29,974 bases of DNA from Candidatus Hodarchaeota archaeon (GCA_016840025.1 JAEOTF010000345.1:1-29974); one strand, 5' to 3'; positions 7,517 to 17,048 are shown, numbered from the stretch's first letter. Made by a program: numbers and translations. Notes: generated from the sequence alone by a model not told the origin.

Positions 7517-10261
7517 GTGAAAACGCAGTTAAAAAATGCAATTGTGATAATTAGCTTACTTACATTTAATATTATTCTCGCAGTAAATGCAACACCCGAA
7601 CATTCCCGGAAAACTCATGATCTTCCTGCAGTGGTTAAAATCGGTGGAGTTTTTCCCGTTGAAAAACGTCCAGATGCGGGACGAGATCGCCGTGATGCCT
7701 TTCTAATGGCAATTCATGAGATCAACAACCAAACAGGGACTGATCGAATTTTACCCACAGGAGTCACCCTAGATTATCTTTGGTTGGATGACGATAATAA
7801 CGTAACTGGCGGTATTGCAGCTGCTCAAGCTTTAATCGCCTGGGGTGCTGATATTGTCATTGGTTCCTCAAGTAGTGCAGTAAGTACTGCCATAGCGACT
7901 GAATTAACTCCCTTTAAAATTCCTCAGATTTCTTATGCCTCGTCTTCCCCCGCTTTAAGTGATCGAACTCTCTACCCTTACTTTATGCGGGTCTCATCTT
8001 CCGACACTGATCAAAGTATAGCTTTAGCAGATCTAGTTGACGCTTTTGGGTGGACAAAAGGTGCTATAATCTGTACAAGCGATTCTTTTAGCACTTTCGT
8101 TGGTGACAAATTCAAAACTGAATTTGAAGCCGCTGGTGGTACAATAATTACCTATCAGAACTTTACTATAGGCGCTTCTGATGTGACTACTCAAGTACAA
8201 GCAATAAAAGATGCTAAACCTGAATTCGTATTGGGTAGCTTTCTTGGCCAAGATGCAGCGACAACTGTCAAAGCAGCTGTCGATCTGGCTGCTCTTGACA
8301 TTCCCTGGCTAATGACCGATGGTTGGTCAGGAACATGGACATTTTCAGGAGATGAGAAAGTCAAAAATGGTATGCAGCAAATGCTCGGTACAACCCCCAC
8401 CCAATATAGAGGAGATGGTTATTCTACTTTCAATGCGTCGTGGTTTGATCCTGCGTGGTATTGGCTTGAAGGTCCGAAACATAGTCAGGATACAGGAACG
8501 CCTTTTAACACCTATGCACCTTTAGCTTATGATGCTGTTTATGTTGCTGCGAAAGGTCTTGCAGCAGCGGGGACTACAGACGGCGATATTCTATTAGCTG
8601 CTCTTTATGATGTTACACACGATGGTGCTTCAGGACTTATTGAGTTCAATAGTCTTGGTGAAGTATTTAGACTGCATAACTATGTCCAATGCATGGGTGA
8701 AAATTTTGACAAGTTTGGGGAATGGCAAGGCTCCATAACGTTGATTCCTGGGATAATGACTATCCAAGATAACACAAAATGGGAGCGTAAGGATAATAAG
8801 ATGATTTGCATAAAGTACTGCCCAGGGGGACCTGGTCCTCTCCCTAGTATCATCAAAATAGGAGGTATATTTCCCGTTGAAAAACGTCCAGATGCTGGAC
8901 GAGATCGCCGTGATGCGTTCCTATTGGCTATTCATGAGATCAACAACCAAACAGGGACTGATCGAATTTTACCCGCAGGAGTTACCCTGGATTATCTTTG
9001 GTTAGATGACAATAATAACGTAACTGGTGGTATTGCAGCTGCTCAAGCTTTAATCGCCTGGGGTGCCGATACTGTCATTGGTTCCTCAAGTAGTGCAGTG
9101 AGCGCAGCAATAGCGACTGAATTAACTCCCTATAAAATCCCTCAGATTTCTTATGCCTCGTCTTCACCCGCATTGAGTGATCGAACTCTCTACCCTTACT
9201 TTATGCGGGTCTCATCTTCCGACGCTGATCAAGGTAAAGCTTTAGCAGGTCTGGTTAACGCTTTTGGTTGGACTCAAGGAGCAACAATTCATACGACAGA
9301 CTCTTATGTAAGTGGAATAATAGATGTCTTTACAGAAGCATTTGAGGCTGCTGGTGGCACAATTCTTACCAATCAGAAATTTAATACAGGTACAACCGAT
9401 GTAACAGCTCAAGTCCAAGCCATAAAAGATACCCAGCCTGAGTTTGTAGTAGGAAATTTCTTTGACGACGATACTGGTACTGTTGTTAAAACAGCGGTCG
9501 ATCTTGCTGCTCTTGACATGCCTTGGCTAATGACCGATGCTTGGTCAGGAACATGGACATTTTCAGGAGATGAGAAAATTAAAAATGGCATGCAACAAAT
9601 GATCGGAACTTCATCAGCTCCAAGAATCGGACCTACTTATAGTGCATTTAATACGTCATGGTTTGATCCTGCATGGTATTGGCTTGAAGGTCCGAAGCAT
9701 AGTCAGGACACAGGAGCGGCTTTTAACTCCTATGCACCATTAGCCTATGATGCTGTCTATGCTGCAGCGCGAGGTTTTGCAGCAGCGGGTACGATTGACG
9801 GTGGTACTCTATTAGATGCACTTTATAATGTTAAACATGAGGGGGCTTCAGGATCCATTGAGTTCAATGACCTTGGTGAAGTAGTTGGTCCGTATGACTA
9901 TGTCCAATGTAATGGGGAGAACTTTGATAAGTTTGGGAAATGGCAAGGTTCCGTAACGTTAATTCCAGGAACAATGACTCTTCAAGATAACTCAGAATGG
10001 GAGCGTAAGGATAATAAGGCAACATGCATCAAGAACTGTCTTGGAGCAACTTCTACAATCTCAACGAGTGAACTAACAACTCCAATCCCAACTTCAACGA
10101 GTGAACTAACAACTACAACCTCTACTTCTACAAATAAGCCAATAATCCCAACGAGTGAAGAATCGGCCCCTCCTGCAGTAATACCATCGTTCAGTTACGT
10201 CGTTACATTACTCGCTCTATGTGTATTTATAATCCACAGCCATAAACGAAAGAGATTTTAA
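7517..10261 (+). CDS. Membrane-anchored protein with two Venus-flytrap (type 1 PBP) domains
   Basis: The protein is about 914 residues. It has a signal peptide (residues 3-20), then two copies of a type 1 periplasmic-binding domain (about 38-425 and 444-832), then a Ser/Thr-rich linker of SELTT repeats. A single C-terminal helix (about 892-908) and a basic tail (HKRKRF) complete it. Each domain has IGG-x-FPVEKRPD at the first strand, IGSSSS-AVS for ligand binding and an ISYASSSPALSD segment. That segment is close to the hinge region of ANF-receptor/class C receptor ligand domains and of LivK-type amino-acid binding proteins. The repeat unit is 406 residues and the copies are highly similar. 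No ABC permease or ATPase gene lies nearby, so a receptor or scavenging role on the cell surface is as likely as transport. The ligand is unknown; amino acids or related polar molecules are typical. Confidence 0.85.
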   Translation: MKTQLKNAIVIISLLTFNIILAVNATPEHSRKTHDLPAVVKIGGVFPVEKRPDAGRDRRDAFLMAIHEINNQTGTDRILPTGVTLDYLWLDDDNNVTGGIAAAQALIAWGADIVIGSSSSAVSTAIATELTPFKIPQISYASSSPALSDRTLYPYFMRVSSSDTDQSIALADLVDAFGWTKGAIICTSDSFSTFVGDKFKTEFEAAGGTIITYQNFTIGASDVTTQVQAIKDAKPEFVLGSFLGQDAATTVKAAVDLAALDIPWLMTDGWSGTWTFSGDEKVKNGMQQMLGTTPTQYRGDGYSTFNASWFDPAWYWLEGPKHSQDTGTPFNTYAPLAYDAVYVAAKGLAAAGTTDGDILLAALYDVTHDGASGLIEFNSLGEVFRLHNYVQCMGENFDKFGEWQGSITLIPGIMTIQDNTKWERKDNKMICIKYCPGGPGPLPSIIKIGGIFPVEKRPDAGRDRRDAFLLAIHEINNQTGTDRILPAGVTLDYLWLDDNNNVTGGIAAAQALIAWGADTVIGSSSSAVSAAIATELTPYKIPQISYASSSPALSDRTLYPYFMRVSSSDADQGKALAGLVNAFGWTQGATIHTTDSYVSGIIDVFTEAFEAAGGTILTNQKFNTGTTDVTAQVQAIKDTQPEFVVGNFFDDDTGTVVKTAVDLAALDMPWLMTDAWSGTWTFSGDEKIKNGMQQMIGTSSAPRIGPTYSAFNTSWFDPAWYWLEGPKHSQDTGAAFNSYAPLAYDAVYAAARGFAAAGTIDGGTLLDALYNVKHEGASGSIEFNDLGEVVGPYDYVQCNGENFDKFGKWQGSVTLIPGTMTLQDNSEWERKDNKATCIKNCLGATSTISTSELTTPIPTSTSELTTTTSTSTNKPIIPTSEESAPPAVIPSFSYVVTLLALCVFIIHSHKRKRF
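7634..10018 (+). repeat. Internal duplication of a 1,218-base Venus-flytrap unit
   Basis: The coding sequence from about 7634 is repeated in frame from about 8852, a period of 1,218 bases (406 codons). Long blocks are nearly identical at DNA level, for example the FPVEKRPD-to-DYLW region and the WFDPAWYWLEGP region. The segments after the SSSD motif differ more, as would be expected if ligand contacts have diverged. Confidence 0.8.
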
Positions 10262-10272
10262 ACTGGTTAAAA

Positions 10273-11718
10273 TTATTTTTTAATTGTAAATCGGAATGTG
10301 CTACCTTCCCCCACTATCGATTCCACCCAGATTTCTCCATCATATGACTTGACAATTTTATTTACTATAGCAAGTCCAATTCCAGTATTTTCCGAATTAA
10401 GAGCAGAGAACATTTGAAATATGCCTTTAAAATGGTGTTCTGGAATCCCTAGTCCATTGTCTGCAACATAAAATTCCCACAAATTCCCTTGATCCATACA
10501 ACCTATAACAATGATACCTTGATCCTTATCCATAAATTTTATGGCATTAGACACTAAATTCTGGAAAATTTGGATAAAGTGTGTTTTATCTCCATTGAGA
10601 GTGGGCAATTCTGTATCATAACTTATTTTTATATGAACGGGGGGTGCTAACAAATCAATTACTTCATCTAAAACCTCTTTTAGATCAATTTCTACAATTA
10701 ATTTCTTTTTGTGACTAATTTTCGAATATTGAAGGACTCCTTCAATCAAAGCATGCATCTTTTTAACACGTTGTCGTAATAAATCAAGATACTCCTGCCC
10801 CTTTGCATCTAATTGTGTATTATGATCATTTAACAGTATTTCAGCTATATTTTTTATCCCGCGCAGGGGAGCTTTTAAATCATGAGAAATAATAGATGCA
10901 AAACGTTCTAATTCTGTATAAGCCCTTTTTAATTCTTCTTCCGCTTTAATACGTTCACTAACATCCCTAACAATTGTCTGTACAAATAATGGGGTTCCTT
11001 CACTATCTTTAACTAACATAGCGTTGACTTCAACTGGAATTAACGTATTATCCTTTTTACGAAGGATTCTTTGGAAGATCGGTACTGATTTCCCCCTCAT
11101 CAATGAATCTAGTTTTTGAGTACTATCTTCATAGTCAAAATCATGAACTATTGTATCAGTAGTCATACCTACTAATTCTTTAATCTTGTATCCTAGTAAG
11201 TCAACTGCTTTTTGATTTGCTCCAAGTATTTTACCTGTATGACTTGCAAGAAAAATTGCATCATTACCATACTCAAAAAGCGCCTGATAACGGAATTCTT
11301 GTTCCTTGAGTTCTTTTTCTGATTTATGTAGTTCTGAAATATCACGAACTAAAAGTTGAAAATAAACTGGTTCTCCTTCCGAATTTCTGACAATGGATGG
11401 GCTTATTTCCCCTGGAAAAGTGGTTTTATCTTTTCTAATTAATGTTCGGTAATAAAATCCCACCTTTTCTCCTTTTTTTAATCGCATTTCTCTTTCAAGA
11501 CTCTCTTCACGATTATAGTCGGTTACATATTGACCTACCCATGTTCCTATCATTTCTTTGCGTTCATAACCTAATAATACTACTGTTTTTTGGTTAACGT
11601 CTAGAACTACGCCTTCCATATTAGAGAGAAAAATCGCATCAGTATTCTGTTCAAAGAGCGCTCTATAGCGGAGTTCGAATGAATCTTCTTCTTCCTTTAT
11701 TTTATTGGGCTGATTCAT
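10273..11718 (-). CDS. Cytoplasmic PAS-PAS sensor histidine kinase
   Basis: The product is 481 residues from the ATG at 11718. It contains two PAS domains, about 15-130 and 140-250, each beginning YRALFEQ/YQALFEY and each followed by a short PAC-like segment. Then come a HisKA dimerisation helix with the phosphoacceptor in ASIISHDLKAPLRG (His near 279) and an HATPase_c domain. The last has the N box NLVSNAIKF, a G1 box ADNGLGIP and a G2 box TGIGLAI. There is no membrane helix, so it should sense a cytoplasmic signal or a PAS-bound cofactor. The longer frame from 11769 lacks a good ribosome site, whereas AAAGGCGGAG precedes 11718. No response regulator is encoded in the window. The gene ends a dozen bases from the convergent Venus-flytrap gene. 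Confidence 0.92.
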   Translation of the reverse strand: MNQPNKIKEEEDSFELRYRALFEQNTDAIFLSNMEGVVLDVNQKTVVLLGYERKEMIGTWVGQYVTDYNREESLEREMRLKKGEKVGFYYRTLIRKDKTTFPGEISPSIVRNSEGEPVYFQLLVRDISELHKSEKELKEQEFRYQALFEYGNDAIFLASHTGKILGANQKAVDLLGYKIKELVGMTTDTIVHDFDYEDSTQKLDSLMRGKSVPIFQRILRKKDNTLIPVEVNAMLVKDSEGTPLFVQTIVRDVSERIKAEEELKRAYTELERFASIISHDLKAPLRGIKNIAEILLNDHNTQLDAKGQEYLDLLRQRVKKMHALIEGVLQYSKISHKKKLIVEIDLKEVLDEVIDLLAPPVHIKISYDTELPTLNGDKTHFIQIFQNLVSNAIKFMDKDQGIIVIGCMDQGNLWEFYVADNGLGIPEHHFKGIFQMFSALNSENTGIGLAIVNKIVKSYDGEIWVESIVGEGSTFRFTIKK

Positions 11719-11973
11719 TAAAACTCCGCCTTTGAAATAAGAGAATAATTCGTTTATTGAGTATCTCATCTTTCAGCTCAAAAAGATATGTTGGTATAGT
11801 TTAAACAATATTGAACATCTTTGAATAATAGCTGTGGTTTTAACTAATTTTAACCATAATGTAAGATGACTATAGAAGAGAATATTAGACTTTTTTTGAT
11901 TATAATGAAAAGAACGGTTGTCATGCACAATATTTATGAAATACTGTCTATCCCCGAACCCCGAGGCATTAGA

Positions 11974-13038
11974 ATGGAATCAGACTTATATAAAACGCAT
12001 ATGGAATCTGAAATCGTTCAACTATTCTCTGAATTATTGAAAATTCCCTCTCCTTCAGGAATGGAAACCAATCTAGCCGATCATATCATTAAAAAATGCA
12101 CTAAATGGGGGTATAGTCCAGTAAAAGATCATGCAGGAAATGTCTATATTCAGATAAAGGGACAAAAAGATAATAATGAGACCTGCTGTTTAGCTGCTCA
12201 TATTGATGAAATTGGACTGATGGTAACCACAGTAAATCCTGATGGTACTTTAGATGTGGAACGGGTAGGCGGGACTCTCCCTTGGAAACTTGGCGAAAGA
12301 CCTGTTGAGATTTTTGGCGAAAATGGGACAATATTAGGTATACCCTTGATGGGTTCGGGACATGCTGGCGGTAAACCTGACTTGGAATGGAAAAGTGTCA
12401 AAATTATCACGGATTTTTCACCTCAAAAGCTCGAGAGTCTTGGAATCAAACCTGGAACTCTCATCGTTCCCGCACAATCAACAAGGGGTCCAGTATTATT
12501 TGGTGAAGAAACCGATCCTATGATTGCAGCATGGACTTTCGATGACAAAATGGGAGTCGTTGCGCTACTCCGCTTGTTGAAATCCATTAAAATGCAAGAT
12601 GTAACACCATCAATGAATTTAATAATTGCATTTACCACGGGGGAAGAAATCGGCTGTTTTGGAGCGAAATATTTAGCCCAGTCATTAAATCCAACTTATT
12701 TTATTGCTGTAGATGGTTGCCCGTTTGCTGCGGAATCACCCATGAGACTCGACATCGCTGGAATCAGGATCAGAGATCGTACATATTTCTATGATAGAGA
12801 ACTGATCAAGGCTTTGACAGAAGCAGCAACTACCGCTGGTACAGAGCTGCAGCCCTTAGTCTATACCAATAGTGGCAGCGATGCTGGTGCAGTGGGCATT
12901 GTTGGAGCAAGTCCAAAAACTGCCTGTTTAGGGCATATTCGAAAAAATAGTCATGGTTATGAGGTAGCACGGCTATCGGTATTTGAAAAATTATATGTAA
13001 TCTTGTGGACGTTTATTACCACATGGAAACGCATCTGA
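11974..13038 (+). CDS. M42-family metallo-aminopeptidase
   Basis: About 354 residues from the ATG at 11974, the normal length of M42 glutamyl/deblocking aminopeptidases. Metal and catalytic residues are visible in order: the histidine and aspartate of AAHIDEIG, the bridging aspartate of WTFDDKMG, the paired glutamates of TGEEIG, the aspartate of AVDGCP and a C-terminal histidine in NSHGYE. These enzymes form cytoplasmic dodecamers that trim oligopeptides left by the proteasome. The frame is open back to 11866, but those 36 extra residues do not fit the family, and GAGG sits seven bases before 11974. An alternative annotation as an endoglucanase of the same family is common but unlikely. It is an isolated gene between convergent neighbours. 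Confidence 0.88.
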   Translation: MESDLYKTHMESEIVQLFSELLKIPSPSGMETNLADHIIKKCTKWGYSPVKDHAGNVYIQIKGQKDNNETCCLAAHIDEIGLMVTTVNPDGTLDVERVGGTLPWKLGERPVEIFGENGTILGIPLMGSGHAGGKPDLEWKSVKIITDFSPQKLESLGIKPGTLIVPAQSTRGPVLFGEETDPMIAAWTFDDKMGVVALLRLLKSIKMQDVTPSMNLIIAFTTGEEIGCFGAKYLAQSLNPTYFIAVDGCPFAAESPMRLDIAGIRIRDRTYFYDRELIKALTEAATTAGTELQPLVYTNSGSDAGAVGIVGASPKTACLGHIRKNSHGYEVARLSVFEKLYVILWTFITTWKRI

Positions 13039-13063
13039 AACATTAGAAATGCTTTAAAAATGT

Positions 13064-13483
13064 CTACATTACTTCTTTTTGATAAAATAATAATTCGTTG
13101 CGTTCAATCAGTGCTAAAACCTTTTGTTGACTAATAATTTCTTGGTTTCGGATAATTAATGGGTTACCTTTTGTCAAAATATTCATTTTAAGGCTATAGC
13201 TCAGATCCTGAAATTGAACTAAATCAATCGGTATTTTGATATTTTTTTCTATTTTTGTTCCAATACTTAAATAATCTCTAAATTTTAATTTAGGCAAATA
13301 AAAAATCATCAAATCTAAATCTCTTATGAATTCACGATATAGAAAACTACCGAACACATACGCAAAGACAAGTTTCGGCTCACTTTCCAAAATACTTGTT
13401 ATCTTTTTGAGGATCTTATCTTTCTGAACAGAGGAAAAAGTATACCATTGTATTTTGTCATGAATTTTAGTTTTTAGACTCAA
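13064..13483 (-). CDS. MNT-type nucleotidyltransferase antitoxin (MntA-like)
   Basis: A 139-residue protein with the minimal nucleotidyltransferase signature GSF...DLD (in AYVFGSFLYREFIRDLD), where the two aspartates bind metal. In HepT/MntA toxin-antitoxin modules this enzyme adds nucleotides to the HepT toxin and inactivates it. The gene begins inside the end of the HEPN-domain gene (overlap of 17 bases), which is the usual operon order for such pairs. The C-terminal part is helical and lysine-rich. The stop is TAG. The call rests on the motif plus the partner gene and is strong; activity has not been shown. Confidence 0.85.
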   Translation of the reverse strand: MSLKTKIHDKIQWYTFSSVQKDKILKKITSILESEPKLVFAYVFGSFLYREFIRDLDLMIFYLPKLKFRDYLSIGTKIEKNIKIPIDLVQFQDLSYSLKMNILTKGNPLIIRNQEIISQQKVLALIERNELLFYQKEVM

Positions 13484-13883
13484 TATAAATCCTCACAGCC
13501 TCTAAAAAATCTGTTACATTCCGAAAATTCTCTTTAATTGCATTATAAATTAATTTGTCATCAACGATCCAATAACGATGAATAACTAAATTACGAAGGC
13601 GGATTATTTGAATAATTTCGGAACAAGGACACATCCAATCTTTTTTTTCAAGAATTGTAAAACATTCTGCATAAGAACTAGGTTGTTCTTTAGTTTCTTC
13701 TAAAACAAAATGAAGACACAAACTCCCTAACGCTTCAGCTAAAACAATAATCTGATATCTTATGGAATATTTTTCATCTAAATTTGTATCACTAAATTCT
13801 TTTTGTGTTAATCTATTAAGTTCATCAATAACACTATCAATTTCTATAATCCTTTTTTGCACGTAATCAACATTAAGTCCCAT
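13467..13883 (-). CDS. HEPN-domain ribonuclease toxin (HepT-like)
   Basis: The product is about 138 residues, nearly all helical. It has the RNase signature R-x4-H-x-Y in RNLVIHRYW toward the C-terminus, typical of the HepT/DUF86 family. It is the toxin partner of the overlapping MNT gene. A TTG start at 13898 is possible, but the ATG at 13883 with GTGGA upstream is favoured and removes an atypical MWNNF extension. HepT toxins cleave RNA or tRNA and are held inactive by AMP addition at the tyrosine of the motif. That tyrosine is present here. The pair may act in plasmid/island maintenance or phage defence, which is inference. Confidence 0.85.
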   Translation of the reverse strand: MGLNVDYVQKRIIEIDSVIDELNRLTQKEFSDTNLDEKYSIRYQIIVLAEALGSLCLHFVLEETKEQPSSYAECFTILEKKDWMCPCSEIIQIIRLRNLVIHRYWIVDDKLIYNAIKENFRNVTDFLEAVRIYIESKN

Positions 13884-14047
13884 GAAGTTGTTCCACAACC
13901 ATTTTAAGAATCACTTCTCATGATAGTCGGATTTGAATGACAAATATGATCTCCTAATTCTCTCAGAGAGTTAAATAAACTTGAAATTCAAAAGACTTGC
14001 TAAAATCTTTATGTTCACATCAAAGAAATTGTGTGAATTAACTATTT

Positions 14048-14410
14048 TTACTCCTTATACCCTTCTTTTTCTTCACTAGCAGTTGTAATCTCTTCAATAA
14101 CTTTTGTTACTTGACTTGCATACTTCTGAATAGCTTTTTCTCCTTTTGAAGTTATGGTAATGATTCTTCGTGGTCGAGTATCTACATAGGTCTTTGAGAT
14201 TGTGAGATATCCTGCATTGGAGAGCTCTATGACATGTTTGTTTAGTTCCCCGAATCCTTTTCCTAAGATATCTTGAATGGTTCTGAAAGGGAGATTTTTC
14301 GGTGCTAATAGTAAACTAAGAAGCGCAAGTCGCACTGGTTCATGAATCAAGGGGTTTAACTTCTCTAAAAACTCTCGTTGAATTGACTGCTCGTCGTTTG
14401 ATCCATTCAT
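14048..14410 (-). CDS. Winged-helix transcriptional regulator
   Basis: About 120 residues. The core (LIHEPVRLALLSLLL through RPRRIITITSKGEKAI) is a winged helix of the PF13601 (HTH_34)/MarR-like type: helix 1 around PVRLALL, recognition helix in FGELNKHVIELSNAGYL, and the wing in RPRRIITIT. A charged C-terminal helix may mediate dimerisation. The frame can begin at TTG 14428, but GGAG is better placed for ATG 14410. It is the last gene of a closely spaced minus-strand string starting near 20917, and its promoter is likely that of the upstream genes. Control of that string is a reasonable inference, but no operator was identified. Confidence 0.8.
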   Translation of the reverse strand: MNGSNDEQSIQREFLEKLNPLIHEPVRLALLSLLLAPKNLPFRTIQDILGKGFGELNKHVIELSNAGYLTISKTYVDTRPRRIITITSKGEKAIQKYASQVTKVIEEITTASEEKEGYKE

Positions 14411-14444
14411 ACCAATAACACTCCACAAAATATCTATAATTGCA

Positions 14445-15197
14445 CTATTCTTCAGGTGGTACTAATTTTTCGATTTTGAATGGCACTCGTTCAAACCACA
14501 TCCCAAATAAAGACGCTATTATGAGAGTACCTCCTAATAAACCACAATAAACACCCATTTGTAGCGTATCCTCAACAAGAAAGGAAACGATGCCATATAT
14601 CAAAGACATGACTCCTAAACTCCAAAAATAGATACGAATTTCATGGATTTTCTCGTTTGTGAGATTGACAATGGGAGTAAGTGCTGCTGCAATAAAAACA
14701 AAAATTGAATAAGATATAACTGCTGAGGAAATAAATTCTTGATCCTGGGCAACTAAGAAACTATTCAGAAAAAACGCTAGGAATAAACATAACCCCCATA
14801 AGAGTCCCGTATTAAAATAAAATCGAGACCAATGCTCCAAAGTTTGACTTCTAAGGACGAAACCTAACAAAAGGACTATGGGGGTCACATGGATTAGCCA
14901 AGTCACAAGCCAAAACACCGAATAATCAGAGAGAGTGTAGGTATCATCTCTAAGGAAAAGGATTAAAGTAGGATCAGTTCCTAAAATATGCTGGGCGACT
15001 ATTTCAACCCAACCTGCAAAAATCGCAAGTAATCCACCAAATCCCATTCCTAAATAGAAACGTGATCGTTCCAAATGGTCCTCAAATTCACGAACCCGCC
15101 GTAATAATACTACTGACTCTTGTAATTCACTAAGTGATTCGGCTACATCTTTCAATTCTTTCGTAGATGAATTGTTTTTTATTTTTAAAACCTCCAT
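14445..15197 (-). CDS. Six-helix integral membrane protein, family not recognised
   Basis: The 250-residue product has an N-terminal charged helix likely to form a coiled coil (about residues 11-45). Six hydrophobic segments follow at about 50-70, 95-115, 128-148, 156-177, 188-208 and 214-233, with a short acidic tail (VPPEE). The interhelical loops are short. No catalytic or transport motif is recognised. It lies 39 bases after the P-type ATPase gene and about 16 bases before the frame of the regulator gene, so it is very probably co-transcribed with both. A role as an ATPase accessory subunit or signal transducer is a guess from position only. The stop is TAG. Confidence 0.7.
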   Translation of the reverse strand: MEVLKIKNNSSTKELKDVAESLSELQESVVLLRRVREFEDHLERSRFYLGMGFGGLLAIFAGWVEIVAQHILGTDPTLILFLRDDTYTLSDYSVFWLVTWLIHVTPIVLLLGFVLRSQTLEHWSRFYFNTGLLWGLCLFLAFFLNSFLVAQDQEFISSAVISYSIFVFIAAALTPIVNLTNEKIHEIRIYFWSLGVMSLIYGIVSFLVEDTLQMGVYCGLLGGTLIIASLFGMWFERVPFKIEKLVPPEE

Positions 15198-15236
15198 TAT
15201 CTCTTAATTACAACACCTTGAATCATTAAGTCATTT

Positions 15237-17048
15237 TTAGAAAAATTGTCCTTTTTTCCGGCAATACCATTTGTAAGTTTCTAACATCACAATTGGAAAG
15301 GATGCTGCTACGATACAAATGCCCCAATCAATAAGATCCAGTTGAATTATTTCAAAGTTGATGCCAGCTAAGTCAACAATGATTTCCTGAATCCCAGGGA
15401 CATACATAATGCATAGATGTAATATTGGAAGAGAAAACACACATAAATAAGCAAGCCAGAATCTATCCTCTTTAAAAGATTGGATCAAACTTTTATCAAT
15501 TCGTCGAATACTAAGAACTAAGATACTTTCAGTCAAATAAATGACAGTGTGCATCATAGTCCTTGCTTTGGCATGTGACCAATCGAGCGCCGCGAAAATG
15601 TCTATTGGTTCCTCGATGAGGGAATACATCTCTTCAGGTACATATCCTTGTCTGTTGAATCCAGTAACTGCAATGATTCCTTCATAAGAAAGGAAGTACA
15701 CTATATAAAGCACAACTGAGAGGGAAACCGCGGTAATGATCAAGGCATAAACCAACCGTTTAGAAAAGATACCCTCACTATCTATGGGTTTACGTTCCGT
15801 TATACCCGCACTAAACCGGTCAAATATAATAGCCATAGGTGGTAAGGCGTGTGCGATAGAAAAAATATACATCCGCTGCCAGTTATTTAACAAATAGAAG
15901 TTATCAACAGGTAGCAATGAGCCACCAAAATAGACAAGAGCTTCTGCTACATTGACACAGATGTAAAAGAAAATCATTATACGAATTTTATGATATAAAC
16001 CTCTCCCTTCCCGAATCCCCGTTACTACACTACTGAAGGAATCATCAGCAATTATAATATCAGATACTTGTTTAGCGACATCCGTTCCTGCAATCCCCAT
16101 CGCTACTCCCGCGTCTGCCATAGAAAGCGCTAAAGCATCATTAACTCCATCACCAGTCATTGCTACAACTCTATCTTGCTCTTGATAGCGTTCTACAATG
16201 GTTTGCTTATCCTGTGGAGAAACGCGACCAAAGACGACTGATTTTTCGAACTCTTCATCCTTAAGTATTCCTGCGACTCTTCCTTCTTGAACATATTGAT
16301 TAGTTCCTAACAATCCAATTTGAGTAGCGATTGTTCCTCCAGTAACCTTTGAATCACCTGTAATCATGATCGGGGTAATTCCAGCGCTATGACACTCTCC
16401 TACTGCTTCTTTTACATCTTCACGGGGCGGGTCGAGTAAACAAACGAATCCTAAATACACTAAATCTGACTCAATCAGTCCTCGTTCTTCCTTATTCTTA
16501 GGGGGAAGTTCTTTAATTCGTTTGTAGGCAAAGGATAAAATTCTATAACCTAATTCAGCAAAACTGTTTATGAATTTTAGAAGGGACTCTTTTCTTTCAG
16601 GAACCCATTCTTTTATCTCCCCGTTTTCCACTATCTTTGGACAACGAGGAATAATCATTTCAGTGGCTCCCTTCGTGAATACTATATAGCCAGGATTTTG
16701 ATCTGTCTCTACAAAGGTCTTAGACATACGTTTTAAAGAGGAATCAAAAGGATATTCTCGTTGCAATTGATATTTTTGAGAAATATCTTTTTCATCTAAT
16801 CCAGATTTATGAAAAAGCGCAAGGAGTGCAGCATCTGTCGGATTACCTGTACTTTTCCAAATTGTTTGTCCTGTTGTCTCAATTTCTTCAGAACTTAATT
16901 CTGCGTCATTATTATTTTTCCCTGATATGACCAACAGTTCTAATGGAGAACCTGCTGTTACACACTGAATATCTTTAGGTACTGTTGACTCATCCACGTC
17001 TGTGCTAGATTCATCTTCGATTAAAAAAAACCGTACCTTTTGGTCCAT
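15237..17048 (-). CDS. P-type cation ATPase, C-terminal portion (frameshifted)
   Basis: This 603-codon frame carries the nucleotide-binding and hinge parts and helices M5-M10 of a P-type ATPase. Visible are GNPTDAAL (68-75), the ATP-site KGAT (126-129), the DPPRE segment, the hinge TGDGVND (298-304), and M5 with NVAE (366-369). The phosphorylation site is in the other fragment, 17011-18177, which ends 38 bases inside this frame. The ATG at 17048 is probably not a real start; the two frames join if one base is removed from the A8 run at 17023-17030. Aligned by eye to SERCA, M6 lacks the Asn, Thr and Asp ligands (Phe, Ala and His instead), so the ion is uncertain. Confidence 0.85.
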   Translation of the reverse strand: MDQKVRFFLIEDESSTDVDESTVPKDIQCVTAGSPLELLVISGKNNNDAELSSEEIETTGQTIWKSTGNPTDAALLALFHKSGLDEKDISQKYQLQREYPFDSSLKRMSKTFVETDQNPGYIVFTKGATEMIIPRCPKIVENGEIKEWVPERKESLLKFINSFAELGYRILSFAYKRIKELPPKNKEERGLIESDLVYLGFVCLLDPPREDVKEAVGECHSAGITPIMITGDSKVTGGTIATQIGLLGTNQYVQEGRVAGILKDEEFEKSVVFGRVSPQDKQTIVERYQEQDRVVAMTGDGVNDALALSMADAGVAMGIAGTDVAKQVSDIIIADDSFSSVVTGIREGRGLYHKIRIMIFFYICVNVAEALVYFGGSLLPVDNFYLLNNWQRMYIFSIAHALPPMAIIFDRFSAGITERKPIDSEGIFSKRLVYALIITAVSLSVVLYIVYFLSYEGIIAVTGFNRQGYVPEEMYSLIEEPIDIFAALDWSHAKARTMMHTVIYLTESILVLSIRRIDKSLIQSFKEDRFWLAYLCVFSLPILHLCIMYVPGIQEIIVDLAGINFEIIQLDLIDWGICIVAASFPIVMLETYKWYCRKKGQFF

